From Punica granatum (taxonomy: Eukaryota > Streptophyta > Magnoliopsida > Myrtales > Lythraceae): a stretch of DNA of 64,000 bases. Positions 1-13,143 of the stretch are shown here, in pieces. Location of the stretch: the NCBI RefSeq assembly GCF_007655135.1, contig NC_045130.1, positions 5,270,001-5,334,000 of the forward strand. Direction: 5' to 3'. Under the pieces are notes generated by a model, which was not told the DNA's origin, searched no databases, and saw nothing but the letters and a program-made list of their open reading frames with translations. A program made the translations under genes and the position numbers. How positions within the stretch are numbered: position 1 is the stretch's first letter; each line of letters starts with the position of its first letter.

Positions 1-429
1 ACTAGCACTAGGGCAAGGACTGGACGGCCGAAAGCGGTGGCTTCCCATTGCATAATTGGGATGAGCACCTATAATAAATGCAATGAGAGTGAGTAAGCCA
101 TCGTGATCAGAGCAAGTAGCCAGCCCTTAATATATACATATAGAGGGACAGAGGGAGAGAGTGATCCGAAGACGTACCTTCTCAAATACAAAGGGTACTC
201 CCCATTTCAACAAAACGAGAACCAGTATAGTAGCTACAATGAACAATGTTATGGCTTTGATCCACCAGATGAAAGATTTATTCCTCACTCCTCCTTGACG
301 TTGTGAAACGTCAGCTCCAGCGGTACCACGTTCGTTGGATATAACCAGCCGAGAATATTCAGTATCGTCCCTTGCATGATTCTCAAGATTCGTATCTTGC
401 TTTCTTATATCTTCTCTCGAGTCGGGCAT
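1..429 (-). CDS. VTT/TMEM64 (SNARE-associated Golgi) family membrane protein, 5' part only
   Basis: Two coding exons are visible. Exon 1 is 178-429, with ATG at 427-429 (MPDSRED) and donor GTACGT after codon 84. Exon 2 is 1-68 and runs off the left edge. The N-terminus is hydrophilic and acidic/basic, followed by a first membrane segment (roughly residues 60-78, preceded by SFIWWIK) ending in LKWGVPFVFEK. Exon 2 continues VLIPIMQWEATAFGRPVLAL, the characteristic entry to the VTT domain in plant TVP38/TMEM64 proteins of the At1g12450 type. Known members are multi-pass endomembrane proteins related to the VMP1/TMEM41B lipid scramblases; function here is inferred from family only. The frame stays open upstream to 525, but a good acceptor at 468-470 places the ATG in a second leader exon. 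Family call firm; the rest of the gene is outside the window. Confidence 0.85.
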
Positions 430-1260
430 CTTTACAAAGAGAAGGAAAAGGATGTTAAAATAAGAGGCTGAAAGAAAATACAGGTGCAAAAGATTTTTAA
501 ACACTGCAATTACTTCAAAAACCACCGACCGAGTTTTACAAGTGCAACATCAGAAAGTATTTAAGCTGATTACATACCTTGTAAAATCCACACCCAATAA
601 TCTACACGCTTAACACGACCGTTCAAACCAATGCGCAAGTAAACTGATTAACTCCCAACGGTCCAACCATAATCTCAAATACAATTATGACACGAGAAGA
701 AACTGAATTGTTTTCCTTTCGAAGACGTAGAATGCTTGAAATAAACATCAAAACCAAAACTGCCTAAACCCTAATAGCTCAAATCGCCATCGCAGTTAAC
801 TACCTCTAATCAAATGCAACAGCAAGATGCCAAAAAAAGATACTTAACATCTAAATATGAAGCAATAAATGGATAGACTCAGGCCACAGGTCAACTCCTT
901 CTTCAGTGAGATCTCATTGATTACTCAAGCGGCCGTAACGAACTCTGGCGAGGTATCACTTTCCAATTTAATTAAGCGAAGCCCGAACAAACAGCACTTC
1001 AACAGAATCGGAATCGCCTCCTCCAGCGGTTTCGAGTGACAAAAACAATAATTCGAAAAACTATTTGAGCTCGAATCAACTTTGTTCTACGCGTCCTGGA
1101 GCCTTAAATGAACAGCAGCGATCACCACTACGACCATGAACAGGCGAGAAACGACCTAAGGAAATCAGGCGCGGAGAGAGCAAGGATTTTTGAGAGAGCA
1201 ATCGAGCATCAGGAGAGAAGAAGAGTAAAGTGAGAGCAGAGATTAGCGGACTTCACTCAC

Positions 1261-1455
1261 CTGATACCGGCGGAAGAGAGAGAAGACGACAGCTGTACGA
1301 TCGCCAATAAGAGAGAGAGAGACGGAGGTTATGGAGGTGGTTGGGGTTGGGGGGAGATGAGGTTTCCGGTAAGGAAAGGGAGAGAACTCCTCGTCGTCTT
1401 CTTCTTCCCTCCTCTTCCGCTGCTGCTTCCTTCTTTCCTTTCCGTCTGAAAGAGC
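1261..1455 (-). other. Probable 5'UTR exon of the VTT/TMEM64 gene
   Basis: On the minus strand the sequence ends at 1261 with ATCAG followed by a near-consensus donor GTGAGT. A matching acceptor (TTTCTTTCAG) lies at 468-470, giving a 793-bp leader intron ahead of the ATG at 429. The exon is purine/pyrimidine-biased and starts near a (CT) microsatellite. No open frame runs through it that looks coding. The transcription start is not defined by the sequence. Long leader introns are common in plant housekeeping genes; this one is inferred from splice signals only. Confidence 0.5.
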
Positions 1456-1481
1456 TCTCTCTCTCTCTCTCTCTCTCTCTC
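1455..1481. repeat. (CT)n microsatellite at the VTT gene 5' end
   Basis: About 13 CT units, read as GA on the transcribed strand of the VTT gene. GA/CT tracts near plant transcription starts can bind BBR/BPC factors; that role is inference here. Confidence 0.9.
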
Positions 1482-3244
1482 AATCGTTTGAGTGCAGGGA
1501 ATATATTCGTGATTTCATAGCGTTTGAAATTGAAAATTTTGATTTAATGAATTTTATTAATTAAGTAGTCTAGTCTATTCTATGGTCTCTTTCGCCTATC
1601 GGCCCGCCCGACTTGACCTTTTTTAACCGGAAACAAAAAGCATTTCTAGGACTCCTTAACTAACGACTCACGGGTGCCAACGCGACAACGCTATCATATC
1701 GTTACAGTTACCTCTCTTGCCATCATTACTTTGGATCTTCCTTAAATCAATTTTCTATTTAAAAAACTTAATCTACGAAGCGATTTAAGAAACTAATATA
1801 AGTTTCCAACTGCTTATCCTTGTACTTTTTTCACTGCTCTTTTAATTGTCGAACTCTTCCACGTATTTCTCCAACCACTGATTTGCCAAACCCCGTTAAC
1901 ACTTAGCTAGTTTATAGATCCGTGCTATACGCGAGCATGCAATATCCTTATCGTCGGGTTAACTAGATAAGTACCCGTGCATTATACGGAATCTAATAAA
2001 TAAATTTTTTAACTATTTTGGTGGATAAAAATGTTATAAATCTATGAGCCTAGAGAATATGACTAATTTAAATCTGTTTGTTTTCTTAAATTCGTGTATT
2101 TGATATACTCATTTAACTTCCTCTTTTACCTCATTTAAACTCGTATATATTTTCACTGAAGAAGAAAGGTTGTACAGAGACTTCAATATCAATTAGATAA
2201 TTAAGTAGGTGGATTTTCGTTTAAATTTAATTTTGTTACCATGTATATATGATCCCATTTAAACTGATTTTGTTTTGTTGATGCATATTAATTTTCCAAT
2301 TATTGACCAATTAAGTAGAAGATATACCCTCACATAAACATCTCTCAACTACATATAATCAAATAAAATTGATGTAATTAAGTGAAATATACATTCTTAC
2401 ATAAATATCTCTTAACTACATGTATCCATAAATCTATAAATGGGTTTCTATCAACCAAATATTATTAATATATATATATATATAGTATACTCATATTTAT
2501 CTTATAACTTTCTCAAAATAAACGATTGATATATTTAAGATATCGTGTAGAAAATGTATTGCATATGATAATAGAAATTATATCATTAATTATTTTTTTA
2601 AAAATGAGATGCTAATATAACAGCATGAGAAGACATAGAATTCCAATGACATAATAGAGTTAGAAAAGCCAATTTTATTTTTGATGAGATAGCAGCGATG
2701 TAATATGCCCACTCGAGGATTTGTTATATATATATATATATATATATATATTGCATCATTGATGTCCAAGGAAGGGTTTACGCTAACCGGGAAGTCATAT
2801 TCCTGTGCAATTGTCTGTTGAACGGTAGGAGAGTTCAATTATATATTTTCAAAATTGGGCAACTCATTACTTAGGGTGCACGATATCATCAGTCAACCAC
2901 CAATTATCGCGGGGCCACATGAGAAACGACTATAACTTAAGCTCATCAGAACAAGAAAAACACGAACCCGGAGGTGATGCCGGAAACTATATCATGTGCT
3001 CTTTTTGCGCGTTTAGCCGTTTACAACAGCGCATAAGCGTCCATTGCAGCTGTCGGTTGTGAAACCAGTAAAACTGGACATACAATCAGGCCACAGAGAG
3101 AAGCCATTTTTCAAAGGGGCGGATGATAAGCAATTCGACAATAGATATGATACATACAGAACTTCCCCACGCGGATCAGTAAATTGCAAACCGACACTCT
3201 CAGGGAGTGACCCTGCCACCGTTTTAAGTTAAGACCGGATGTTC
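1482..3244. other. AT-rich intergenic region between the VTT gene and the NUP160 3' end
   Basis: I see no coding exon. It holds a TA tract at about 2725-2751 and an imperfect 67-bp direct duplication (2311 onward and 2378 onward). About 2840-3244 probably includes the NUP160 3'UTR. Short open frames at 2590-2838 and 3013-3232 run through simple repeats or on both strands and have no family features. Confidence 0.7.
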
Positions 3245-6200
3245 CTACAGCCTGTAGTGAAAATTCTGTGTTTCAAGCACTGTTAAGTCTTTTCTCTCGG
3301 TCAACAATGATACCGCATCCTCAGAATCCACCTTCAGCTGCAAAGGAGACCAACAATGTGGGACATCAACAAAGACATCCAAGATATCAGGATTCGGGAA
3401 AATAAGCGAGTGCCATGAGAAGTCAAGCCCTTAAAAGTCCAGATACGATACCTGCTTTAGATGGCCCGACAGAGCATCGCTTAACAAACTCTGCAGCTTC
3501 CTGCTCTGCTCAACCATGTGGCCCAAGGCTATAGATCGCTCTAGTTGGCACCAAAGTCTCTCAATTGCTGTGTATGAAAACCAAACCGAAGATGGCCTTT
3601 TGCGGAAAATTACCTCTGCTGGTCTCTGCAATTGGAAATTTTTTAATTCAATCAGTGTTATCCAGAGAAATTAATGGCACAATTCAAATCTACCTAGTGA
3701 ATGTTGAAGGAAAAAATTTGGACCTGTCTTACAGGACGCAGGTATATCACCAAGTAAATGGCTTCTGGTGAAATATCACATCATAGTTTTTTTTCAAAAA
3801 TGCATGTGCAAAGATAAAAAGCGCATAAAGTAAGAGGTAGTTTTATCGTAATGTGGGGAACTGATGAACAGTTATTTACCACTGATTTGAATGAATCGAT
3901 ATACTCTAGCAACAGATTTGTGGCTTCGGTGAAACGCCCATGATCAACGTAAAGCTGAAACAGGGACGCGGGATTCGATTCCTGACCAGTCATACCCCAT
4001 CTCCGCTCACTTCCCCCACTCTGCAGAAATTACAAGAGAGTACAATAAACAAACTATTTCTATGAAAAAACTGATTTCGCAACTTGCACTACAGCATTGA
4101 CATTAATGAAAACAGCGCAATTATGTTAATAGCAAATGAGAAGTCTGCAGGATCCTTTTCATATTATGGTCAGATTTGCCACTAAATGTGGCGTTCTGTC
4201 TGATCAGTTTCAGAACAGCTCTGTTATGTTTTTGCGGAAAGAAATGTATTCTTAGTATAGCATCAAAATAAGCTTATCCAAGCTTGTCATAACTGAGGCA
4301 TTACTCCTCAAGACAAATCTGTATGTGATAGATTTTTGTTTCCAGATTTGAACCAGCCCCAGAGGAAGAGAAGAAAAGGTACCTTGAACATTTGAACCAA
4401 CCAAAGTGGTAGTTCTATTTCAGAATCGGCATGAAGGAGTGTTTCAGCGACGACAACAGGCAGTCTTGCGTGAAGATTTTTGTATTTACCCTGTTACAAA
4501 GAACGAAAATGGTAGTAACATATCCAGTCCCAATAGATTCTGAGTTTCAAAATGCGCTAATGAAAACCTCAGTTAATTGAATGTACGAATGGAAATCCAA
4601 CTTGTACAGTGAATTCGCCAAAAAGCAATAGTATGGAAGCAGAAACAAGTAGAAGATACGGACAAGGTAAAGCTCAAGATTTTCCCAACTGCTATTTCCC
4701 CTGACTTGATTCATCGGGCCACCCAATTCAAGTAAACCAGGCTGGGTTGCTTCATTCTTTGATGATGTCAACAGAAGAGGTTGTGTTCTCAAATCGTTCC
4801 TGCAAATTTCATCACATCATAAGCTCAAGAAAGTTCACAAGCTCAGAAGAAACATTCATGAAGCATCTTTAATGTTGATAATATGAAATATAAGAACAAA
4901 GTGCGAATGAGATGACAGGACATCAGTTACTGTTACCCAGTCAATGTTGAACCCACAGTATTGGGGCAACATTTCAATGACATCGCCCGGAACACACTCT
5001 CCAGCTCCCTGAACAGGGAAACAGGGTTAGGTTCAAAGTTGCAACATAATGACACAACAAACAGATGCAGGTGTTGTAATACCTTTTTAGTCCGGTATCC
5101 TTGCAGAATTTCAAGAGGACAGTGAAAGCCATGTCATATAAATCCATCTCGACCAAGAGGTCGACTAATTCTGGGGGAAGTGCTGATGCATCTGCAGAGA
5201 AAAGCAAGTATGAAAATTGGCAAAATGAATCCTCGTTCAGGGGCGGGGGGGAGGACTGCTAAAATATAGCACAGGGATCAAGTACCAATGGGAAACATAT
5301 GGCATTATTGGTGGTTTTATCCACTAATTGCTCCAAGAATAACAAATAATGCATATAGCTAAATTATAGTACTTACCAGAATATGACCATTTGATGTTGG
5401 CCAGGCAGAGCAAATATTCAGCTGAAGTCAAGATATATTCATTATCAAGTTTCGCAATACCAAGATAGCCATGAGGCTGAATACCATTCTCTGTGGCTGT
5501 CAGAAAAATGTGACCAAATTACTTCCTCAAATAATAAAGGTAAGTGAAGGGGGGGAAAAAAACGCAAACTCGATTTCTCCCATGTAAAGACATAAATATC
5601 AGTTTATTCCGAACTAGATAAATAAGTGCTGTTTTCAGTTTGGTGAATTACTCTGTTCTCCAGCTGTTGTTTTAGCCCTTTTATTGGGATAATGCGCGTT
5701 CTTTGTCGGAATTTCTTCTAGAAGAGGATCAATCCATGCATGTAGAGGATGAACAAGATGCAGCGCATTGATAGCAGCAGAGAGCCCATTTAGTCTTTCT
5801 TGAATTGCTACAGAAGACTTCTGACTATCTTTTAGCACAACTTCATTTCTCAAACGAGATGTAAATCGATACATATAACTGGCAGCTCTTCGCCAATTCT
5901 GACGGTGCATTTCAAATGCATAAAGCAATTTATAAGGGTTTTGCTTCAGCATGATATCTGAGCGTTCAGCCTAGAAATTAAAAAAAAAAAAAAGAAGAAG
6001 AAGAAAGATACATGAGATGCTTATTAGAGAAATATGTGTGTGTGTGTGTGTGTGTGAGTATTACATACATACATACATACATATATATATATGCCTGCAA
6101 GGCGAAGTTTATATTGCATTTTAGGATTTAAACTGACCTTCCAGGAAAGTTCAAGCTCAACCTTTTCTGTCAAACTAATAAAGGGGAGTTGACCGTTACA

Positions 6201-9200
6201 AAGATTCTGCAACAATCAAGCAGAGTAACTTGTCAGCAAAACGATGAGATGACCAACAGTCCAGGCAGCTTATGGACAATATTTTCGATGGATTTAAAAG
6301 CTTCTAAACATGTTTAGCAACAATCTAAAATGCTCACAAAGCCAATCACTGTTTTCAGCTCAGCCAACTAGAAATCTGGAAAAGTTTTATCTGCTGAGAC
6401 AGAACTATGACTCCATACTGGTGATCAAGCTTTAACCCTCCAACAATTTCATGGCAAGTTTTGTACGTTGAACTGAAAAGAAAATGCAATCAATGATATC
6501 ATAATTTGTATGTTATTTCATTCCATCCCGTATCATCCCATCAAACTGAGGAGGGCTTAGAGATCCTCAGTTTAATATCTGATTAACTGATAGAAGAGAG
6601 AATACAAGAGCTAGGCAGCAGAAACATTATTTCCTATAACAAGGTCAAAAAAAAAAAGGAAACAAAAATATCCACAGAATATTATCGAAATGCATCTTGG
6701 CAAATTACCAAGTTGGCACTCATCAAAATATGGAAAATTGCTTGTAATTAGTATTTCTTTTCATTGATTATCATTAATGTCTAAGGCTGTAGAAATAAGA
6801 AAATGGCAACAATATAAAATGATGAAATTGGTACAGAAGAAACCTTTAAGGCACCACGTTCATAAAGAACGATTATGAAACGCCTCAAGCATATGTATTT
6901 GCTCTCCTCATCGGGATTTGAAATGATTGAACAATATGCATCATAATAGTGGTTAAGATCTAAAGTAAACTTGAAGACATTTGCCCAAAGCCGTCCTCTG
7001 ATAGTAGTTGCGCTCTCATCAGGAGCTTCGTTGCTACTTAGAGCTTCATCAACCTGCTCAAGTGCAGCAAGAGCAAACTGGCAAGCACCTTCACTAATGT
7101 TATGCTGCTCAAATGTTTGCATTGCCCACTGATAATAATGAAGCTTCCATGCAGCTGGTAATTCATTATCTGCTCCAGAAGGAAGTTGGATATGTAAATG
7201 AAATATAATGCAAATTCTTGCACGCTTGTCAGAAAACTAAAGCAAAAAGTAATTCATTCTGTAGTTCAGCACTCACATAGTCCAAGCTGGGGAAATCCAG
7301 TTCCATCAGATAAATTCTGCAAAGCCTGGGAGGCACCTTCCCCAGATGACGCTCTGAATTACCAACATCATAACAAGTCAGAACTCACTTGGAAGCTTCC
7401 TTCTTTCTACTAAACTAGTATTTTACTGGAAGATTGATCCCTCCTTAAAGTTGTCTTACTTTTTAAAGCATAAATACATATAGATAGTAGAATTTCACAC
7501 CACTTTCATCATCTATTAAGCATGGCTCCCATCATGCAAAATATTTTTACACAGGCTTTGATCTCAATTATCAACTGCAATATTGACAATTAAAAGAATC
7601 ATGCCTATTTATGTCCAAAGATACCATCTCATTTGGTTGCCCCGAGAAACTCATAAAGAATGTAGAATCCCATAATATCAGAATAGAGAACGAGGATTAC
7701 ATCATACTGTATAAAATCATAACTATAAATACAGTACAAGTAGAACAGATTACCGGAAGAAACAGCGAACTGCATCACTGACTTTAGTTTCTTTCACAGT
7801 TCCATGTAAGCCCCGGGCTTGAGCAAGCAAGCTACAGCCAAGAAGATGATGGAGCATGCACCATTGCCCTTTGGCGTCCTGTAAACTCCTAGATATATAT
7901 TCCTTCCGAGCATGAGACTCCACTAAGCCAATTAGGAGCTAACATGACAGATATATCACAAAACAAAATATGATTTAGAAGGTTTTTAACTGAATCTAAT
8001 CAGTCTTTACATACATATTCATAAATAAAAATAAGGAGGCGGAAATATAACCTCAGCAGCATTATATTGCCCATTTCTAATAAGGATCATTGCAAGCTCG
8101 GAGGTATGGCTCAAGAAAATAGAAGATTCCTCTCCAGCTCTCCCCCAGATAATCCAGCTAATAAAATTCCTTGCAGCACTTAAAATAATTTGTGGGCCAG
8201 GAAGATATCTGTGACCTAGTTTATCATGCTCTTCAGAGGAGTTAAGACCATTTGACAGGAGTAAATATGCCAACGTGAAATCGCGTTTTCCTTGCCTATC
8301 CTTCGATGATCTCTTGTCAATACTGCTGTCTAGACAATAAGAGAAGAAATTTCATCATCATGACGTGTGTCTGCGGATTCCAATCAATTAAGAAACCACA
8401 ATGGAGGTGTAAAATAAACTAGAACTAGAAGTAGCTTAGAGCAATATGGTCGAGACAAATATGCTTGAAGCACATGGTCAACATGGTTGTGACTTTCCTT
8501 TTCTGCCACCCCAATACAAGCAAATGCAGTAGGTAATGGTTCCACTAAAGACAACCTACCAATCTTTAGAGATGATAGTTGATAGCTGAAATCTTCAACT
8601 GCAGGAACTTCAGATGGCATGGAAGCAAAAAATTGAATGATGAGCCACTCAGAAATAACTTCTTGTAACATTGGGACCAATTCAAACTGTATTCTGGAAA
8701 CGTCATCATGTGACATATGGATCTGCAGGCAAACACCAAATATACTTGTCATATTAGCTGAAATTACAGACAGAAGACGTGCCTATAAGCATGTATGACA
8801 TCATCAAGAAAAGCTAACCTGCCCGCCAATATGAAGAAGATAACTAAGGAAAAGATGAATGTCGGTTGCAGACTCAAACATCACCCTTGCAACTTGAGAA
8901 GTAGACTGGACTAAAACCGCAGTGTTCATATCTACAGACCTCTCAGTGTCAAACTTCTGTATGGTCTTCTGTGGGACAAGAAAATTAATGTAGCCCTCGA
9001 TGACTTCCAAAACTCTACCCCATGCTGCCGCTTTACTGCTCAAATTATGAAGAGCTAACATCATATGAGCAGAGAATTTCCTAATTTTCTTGTGATCCAC
9101 TAATTCCTTCTCCAGCACTATGTCAATCCGTGAGTCGAAGGCAGCCACCGAAGAACTATATCCAGTTTCTAAAGTCTTCAATAAGCAGGGGAGAAAATCA

Positions 9201-12200
9201 TCAGGACTTATCATGGGCGTAGTCATGAGTAACTCGTATATTACGGCCGAAGCTGTCTTCCCCAGTTGTTGACTTATGCAATTTACACAGCCAAGAACTT
9301 CCAAGAGGATCTCCCACCCAAATTTATCATCAGAGGAGCTCAACCCAAAATTTATAACATCACTAACCTCATCGGAACCTACAATGCCAGGAAAAGTATT
9401 TTATTTTAACAGAAGAAGCAATTAAAGGGGGCCAAACATCAGTCATGCAGATGCTAGCTAGAACTTATGAGGCAGAAGGATGGGCATACCAGAAACAAGT
9501 AGCTCAATTTTCTCCATTGATCGGAACAACGACACTGAACTCTTGCGGATTAAAACAATGGCGTCACCAGGAGGCTGAAGCAGCAAACCTAGTGGGGCAT
9601 TGCTCTTGCACCAGTGATCAAAATAGCGATTACAGAAAACTTTCCAACGATAGAATGCCGAGAGTGGAGTTTGATTGACCTAACATAAGATGATAACAAT
9701 CAGCTGACCAAACTCACCAACCAAGAGAGGGAATAAGAGATAAAGAGAGACTTCGCTGATACAGAAACTAAGATTGGAATTATCAATTCAGTAAAACCTC
9801 GTGCTCAATCAGCGAAAGAATCTCCTTTTTAAGCCCATCAACAGTCATATTTCGCAAATCAGAATAAGCCAAGTGCCTGTTGTAGTCCAGCATGGTCATT
9901 TGGAAAACACCATCATGAAAAATGCCTGGATGGAGCAGCTTTCTTAAGAAGACTGAAGAAACAAATGCAATAGTCTGATCCTGCATAATCAGAAAGGTAA
10001 AACATGATGAAATAACACATCCTTGTATTGACAAGACCCTAATTATATTCTACACTATAAACAACGTGGATTCATCATTCATTGGATAAACTACTCATAT
10101 CCTCTAAATTTCAGTTCTTTGTTCAGCGCAGTAATTGTTACTGGAAAAAAGTGTAGAACTTGTTACCTTCACGGATGAAAACATAGACTGGGTAATCCAA
10201 AGTAGATCATCTGGAAATTGCTCAGAACTTTGATATAACTGGTCAGCAACAAATTCTTCCTGCAAAGCATAACACTGCGATTCCTCCCTAATAAAAGACC
10301 GTAAGACAAAGTTTAACAGCATAGTGCATAACAAACATAAGTACAGAAAAAGGGAAAAGGTGAGAGCACTCTCCTGAGGCAACTAGAGAAGGAACTACAA
10401 GGCTGATTAACTATAAACAAAAGCGAACCGCTTCCACATGTCAGCAAAAACAAAAACTTTGATCACTTGCATCTTTCTTTTCAAAAAGTAGAAAAATAAA
10501 ACTGCACCAAGAAAAATTCTCCTCCTCGATAGAGATAACATTGTTATGCAAATTTATCCATCAAGGATGATGGCGTGGCCAACATGATGCATCTTTTGAG
10601 GTCAGAAGAATGTGCAGAAAAACCTGTTTGCAACAACAGAAAAGAAAGTGGAACTTACACATCAGCATTTGTGTGCAACATGTTATGTGACACCAATCCG
10701 CTGTCTTTTAGAATCAATATGTTATGCTCAGAAAGTTGAACATCCACACATCCGCCCTAAGAATCAGAAAGATGGAATAAATGAATGCCAAAAATCTTCA
10801 ATATATGCACAGAGATTAAAAGAGAGAAAGAGAGCCCTTACCTCCAAAGGAATACTTTGCACTGAAGAATTCATTGAGAAAATGACCTTGTCCCCAAAGT
10901 CAAACTGAATTTTATATACAGAGATTGTCTCCATGGTATCTTCCTTGAGAATACAGAAAAAAAAGGACATCATGAATAGCAAATTAATCTTCCTATTTTG
11001 AGCACAAATTTGAACATCCAACAGCAAGAGATAAACATTTAATTTTTTATTTTTATTTTTTTTTAAGGTAGCAAGCGATAAACATATTTCCATCATATAG
11101 GAGCACCTGCGTACAGACAGTACTAATTTGCTCAATAAAATGATCACATTCTCCACAAGACTCATTTATAAGAATTTCCTTTCAGTGTTTCCCCATCTTC
11201 ATAGGTTTTCCTTATACTGCTTAATATGAGTCTAATCTTATACCCCTCCCAAGTCGCATATAATATCTGCTGGGAAATATAGTAATCACGACACATTCAC
11301 ATAACAAAATTTAACTTTTAGACAAGTTTACTGTTTCCTTATAGAACTTCCGGATAATCATCCAAAAAACATCTAGAAAAGACCAACACTTTTGGTTAGA
11401 AGGCACATTTCAGGGACTTATACATATGGAAGAGAGCACTTTCAGAGAAGACGCATGGGTTTGGCTATTTCACAATCTTGGTAATTCATTTTCATTTCCA
11501 AAGCTCCTTGCAGAAAATATATTAGTATTGCATGTATATGATCCTGTAAAAAAAAGTTGTTGTGAAGGTGACCTAAACTGTCAAAAATATAGGTCAATCC
11601 TTCCAGGTTAATGTCTTACATAAGAGAATTTTACTTTCGCTAGTGCTAGGCTGCTGGCTTCAGCCTCTGATTTGTGCTGCCTTTCAAGCTACGCTTGTTC
11701 TTTGGCTTGGCCCAGCCAAGGAATTAACATGGTGTTAAGTCTTGTCACATATGACTTCTTTTTAGAAGACAACCGGATGCTGTTGGAACTGATAGGCTCT
11801 AGGGATATAGAGGTTCATCTAACAGCTACTAGCGGTTTCAAAAGGCGCTGGGAGAAAAATCTTGCATTAGAGAAAGAAGCATGCAGCTCACTCTCTTCCT
11901 CCATGGATTTAACAATCAGGTGGGGCAAAACGGTCTCATGATTGAAAAACAATTTCACCTGAATAACCTTTATGATGCTAATAATGGCATGGCTTGTCTT
12001 ACTATTTGATGATGCTTGCCAGAAAGCATGCTTTTATTCAAATTAATGACACATGCTTTCCACAAATTAGACATACTTTTGCACATTGCATATACCCAAT
12101 AATCATCCTCAGTAAAACCAACAGAAGAGTGAGTAGATACCAAATTAAGCACAATATAACATAGGCATAACATGTACATACCATATTTTGTTTGTGTAGG

Positions 12201-13084
12201 ATCACCAAAGGAATTATGTTTCTTGAACGATTAGCTTGACCAACCCACAATCTTTTGAATAGTCCTGGAAAGCATAAAAGTGATCATTTAAAAGAGACAA
12301 GAGATGACAAAATATGTTCATGTTCTGACCAAGATGATATAACTCTTCATTAGAACTCATAACCATTTCAAAGAATGTACATATTCGATGAAAAAAAGGA
12401 AGATAAAATTGCTACTGAGTAATATAGTTCATTGAAATTTCCTAAACAGCAGAATTTCCTTGAGACTAAGTAAATGCCGGTGAAAGGAATTCTGTCATGC
12501 AAAATAGAGACAATTAGAAAGAGACTGAACATTACCTCCCAATGAATGGGGATTCACCATGTGGTTTAGAACCCTATTACAATCCAAAAGATCCCACACT
12601 CTAATTGTTCCATCAGAATGGAGAACAAAAGCAAGTGGTCTGCCAAGCGTCTCAGCTATTAACAAATCCTGAACTGCCCCAACCATCTTACCCCTGCATA
12701 ACATTATTACTATCATTACCTGAGGCATCGATACAAGAAATGATTGTATAAAAAGTAAAGAGCATCGCTTTCACAGGGATAAAACATGTGCAGCGACACT
12801 TAGTAGCGTGTCACATACTCAAAATAGTCAGAATATCTAGACACCATAAATGATCAATCATGAAAGCCTACAATTGATTGGAATCGTATAATTCAATTCC
12901 AATATAATGCTGTAAGAAGAATAAGTACCTTGACACAAAACCCCATAGTCGGCCAATTCCAGTATCATCTCGAAGCTCAAAGTGAAAACCTGAGAAAGAC
13001 ATTGGAAGTAATTAAGTACAAACAATGAGATTACAACCAAAAATTAAAAGGATAACTAGGGATGAGATGATTGGCTGATAAATC

Positions 13085-13143
<59 letters not shown>

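Noticed and set aside
7038..7223. Frame continuing upstream of NUP160 exon 6844-7169
   Set aside because: The acceptor at 7170-7172 with phase from exon 7277-7353 gives GLYNELPAAWKLHYYQW, matching the family; the upstream part is intron.
10764..11165. 133-codon minus-strand frame at NUP160 exon 7
   Set aside because: Only 10842-10943 is exon; the rest is read-through of flanking introns.
11970..12250. Minus-strand frames between NUP160 exons 6 and 7
   Set aside because: Splicing 12182 directly to 10943 yields the conserved order (VILHKQNM-EDTMETISVY), leaving these as intron.
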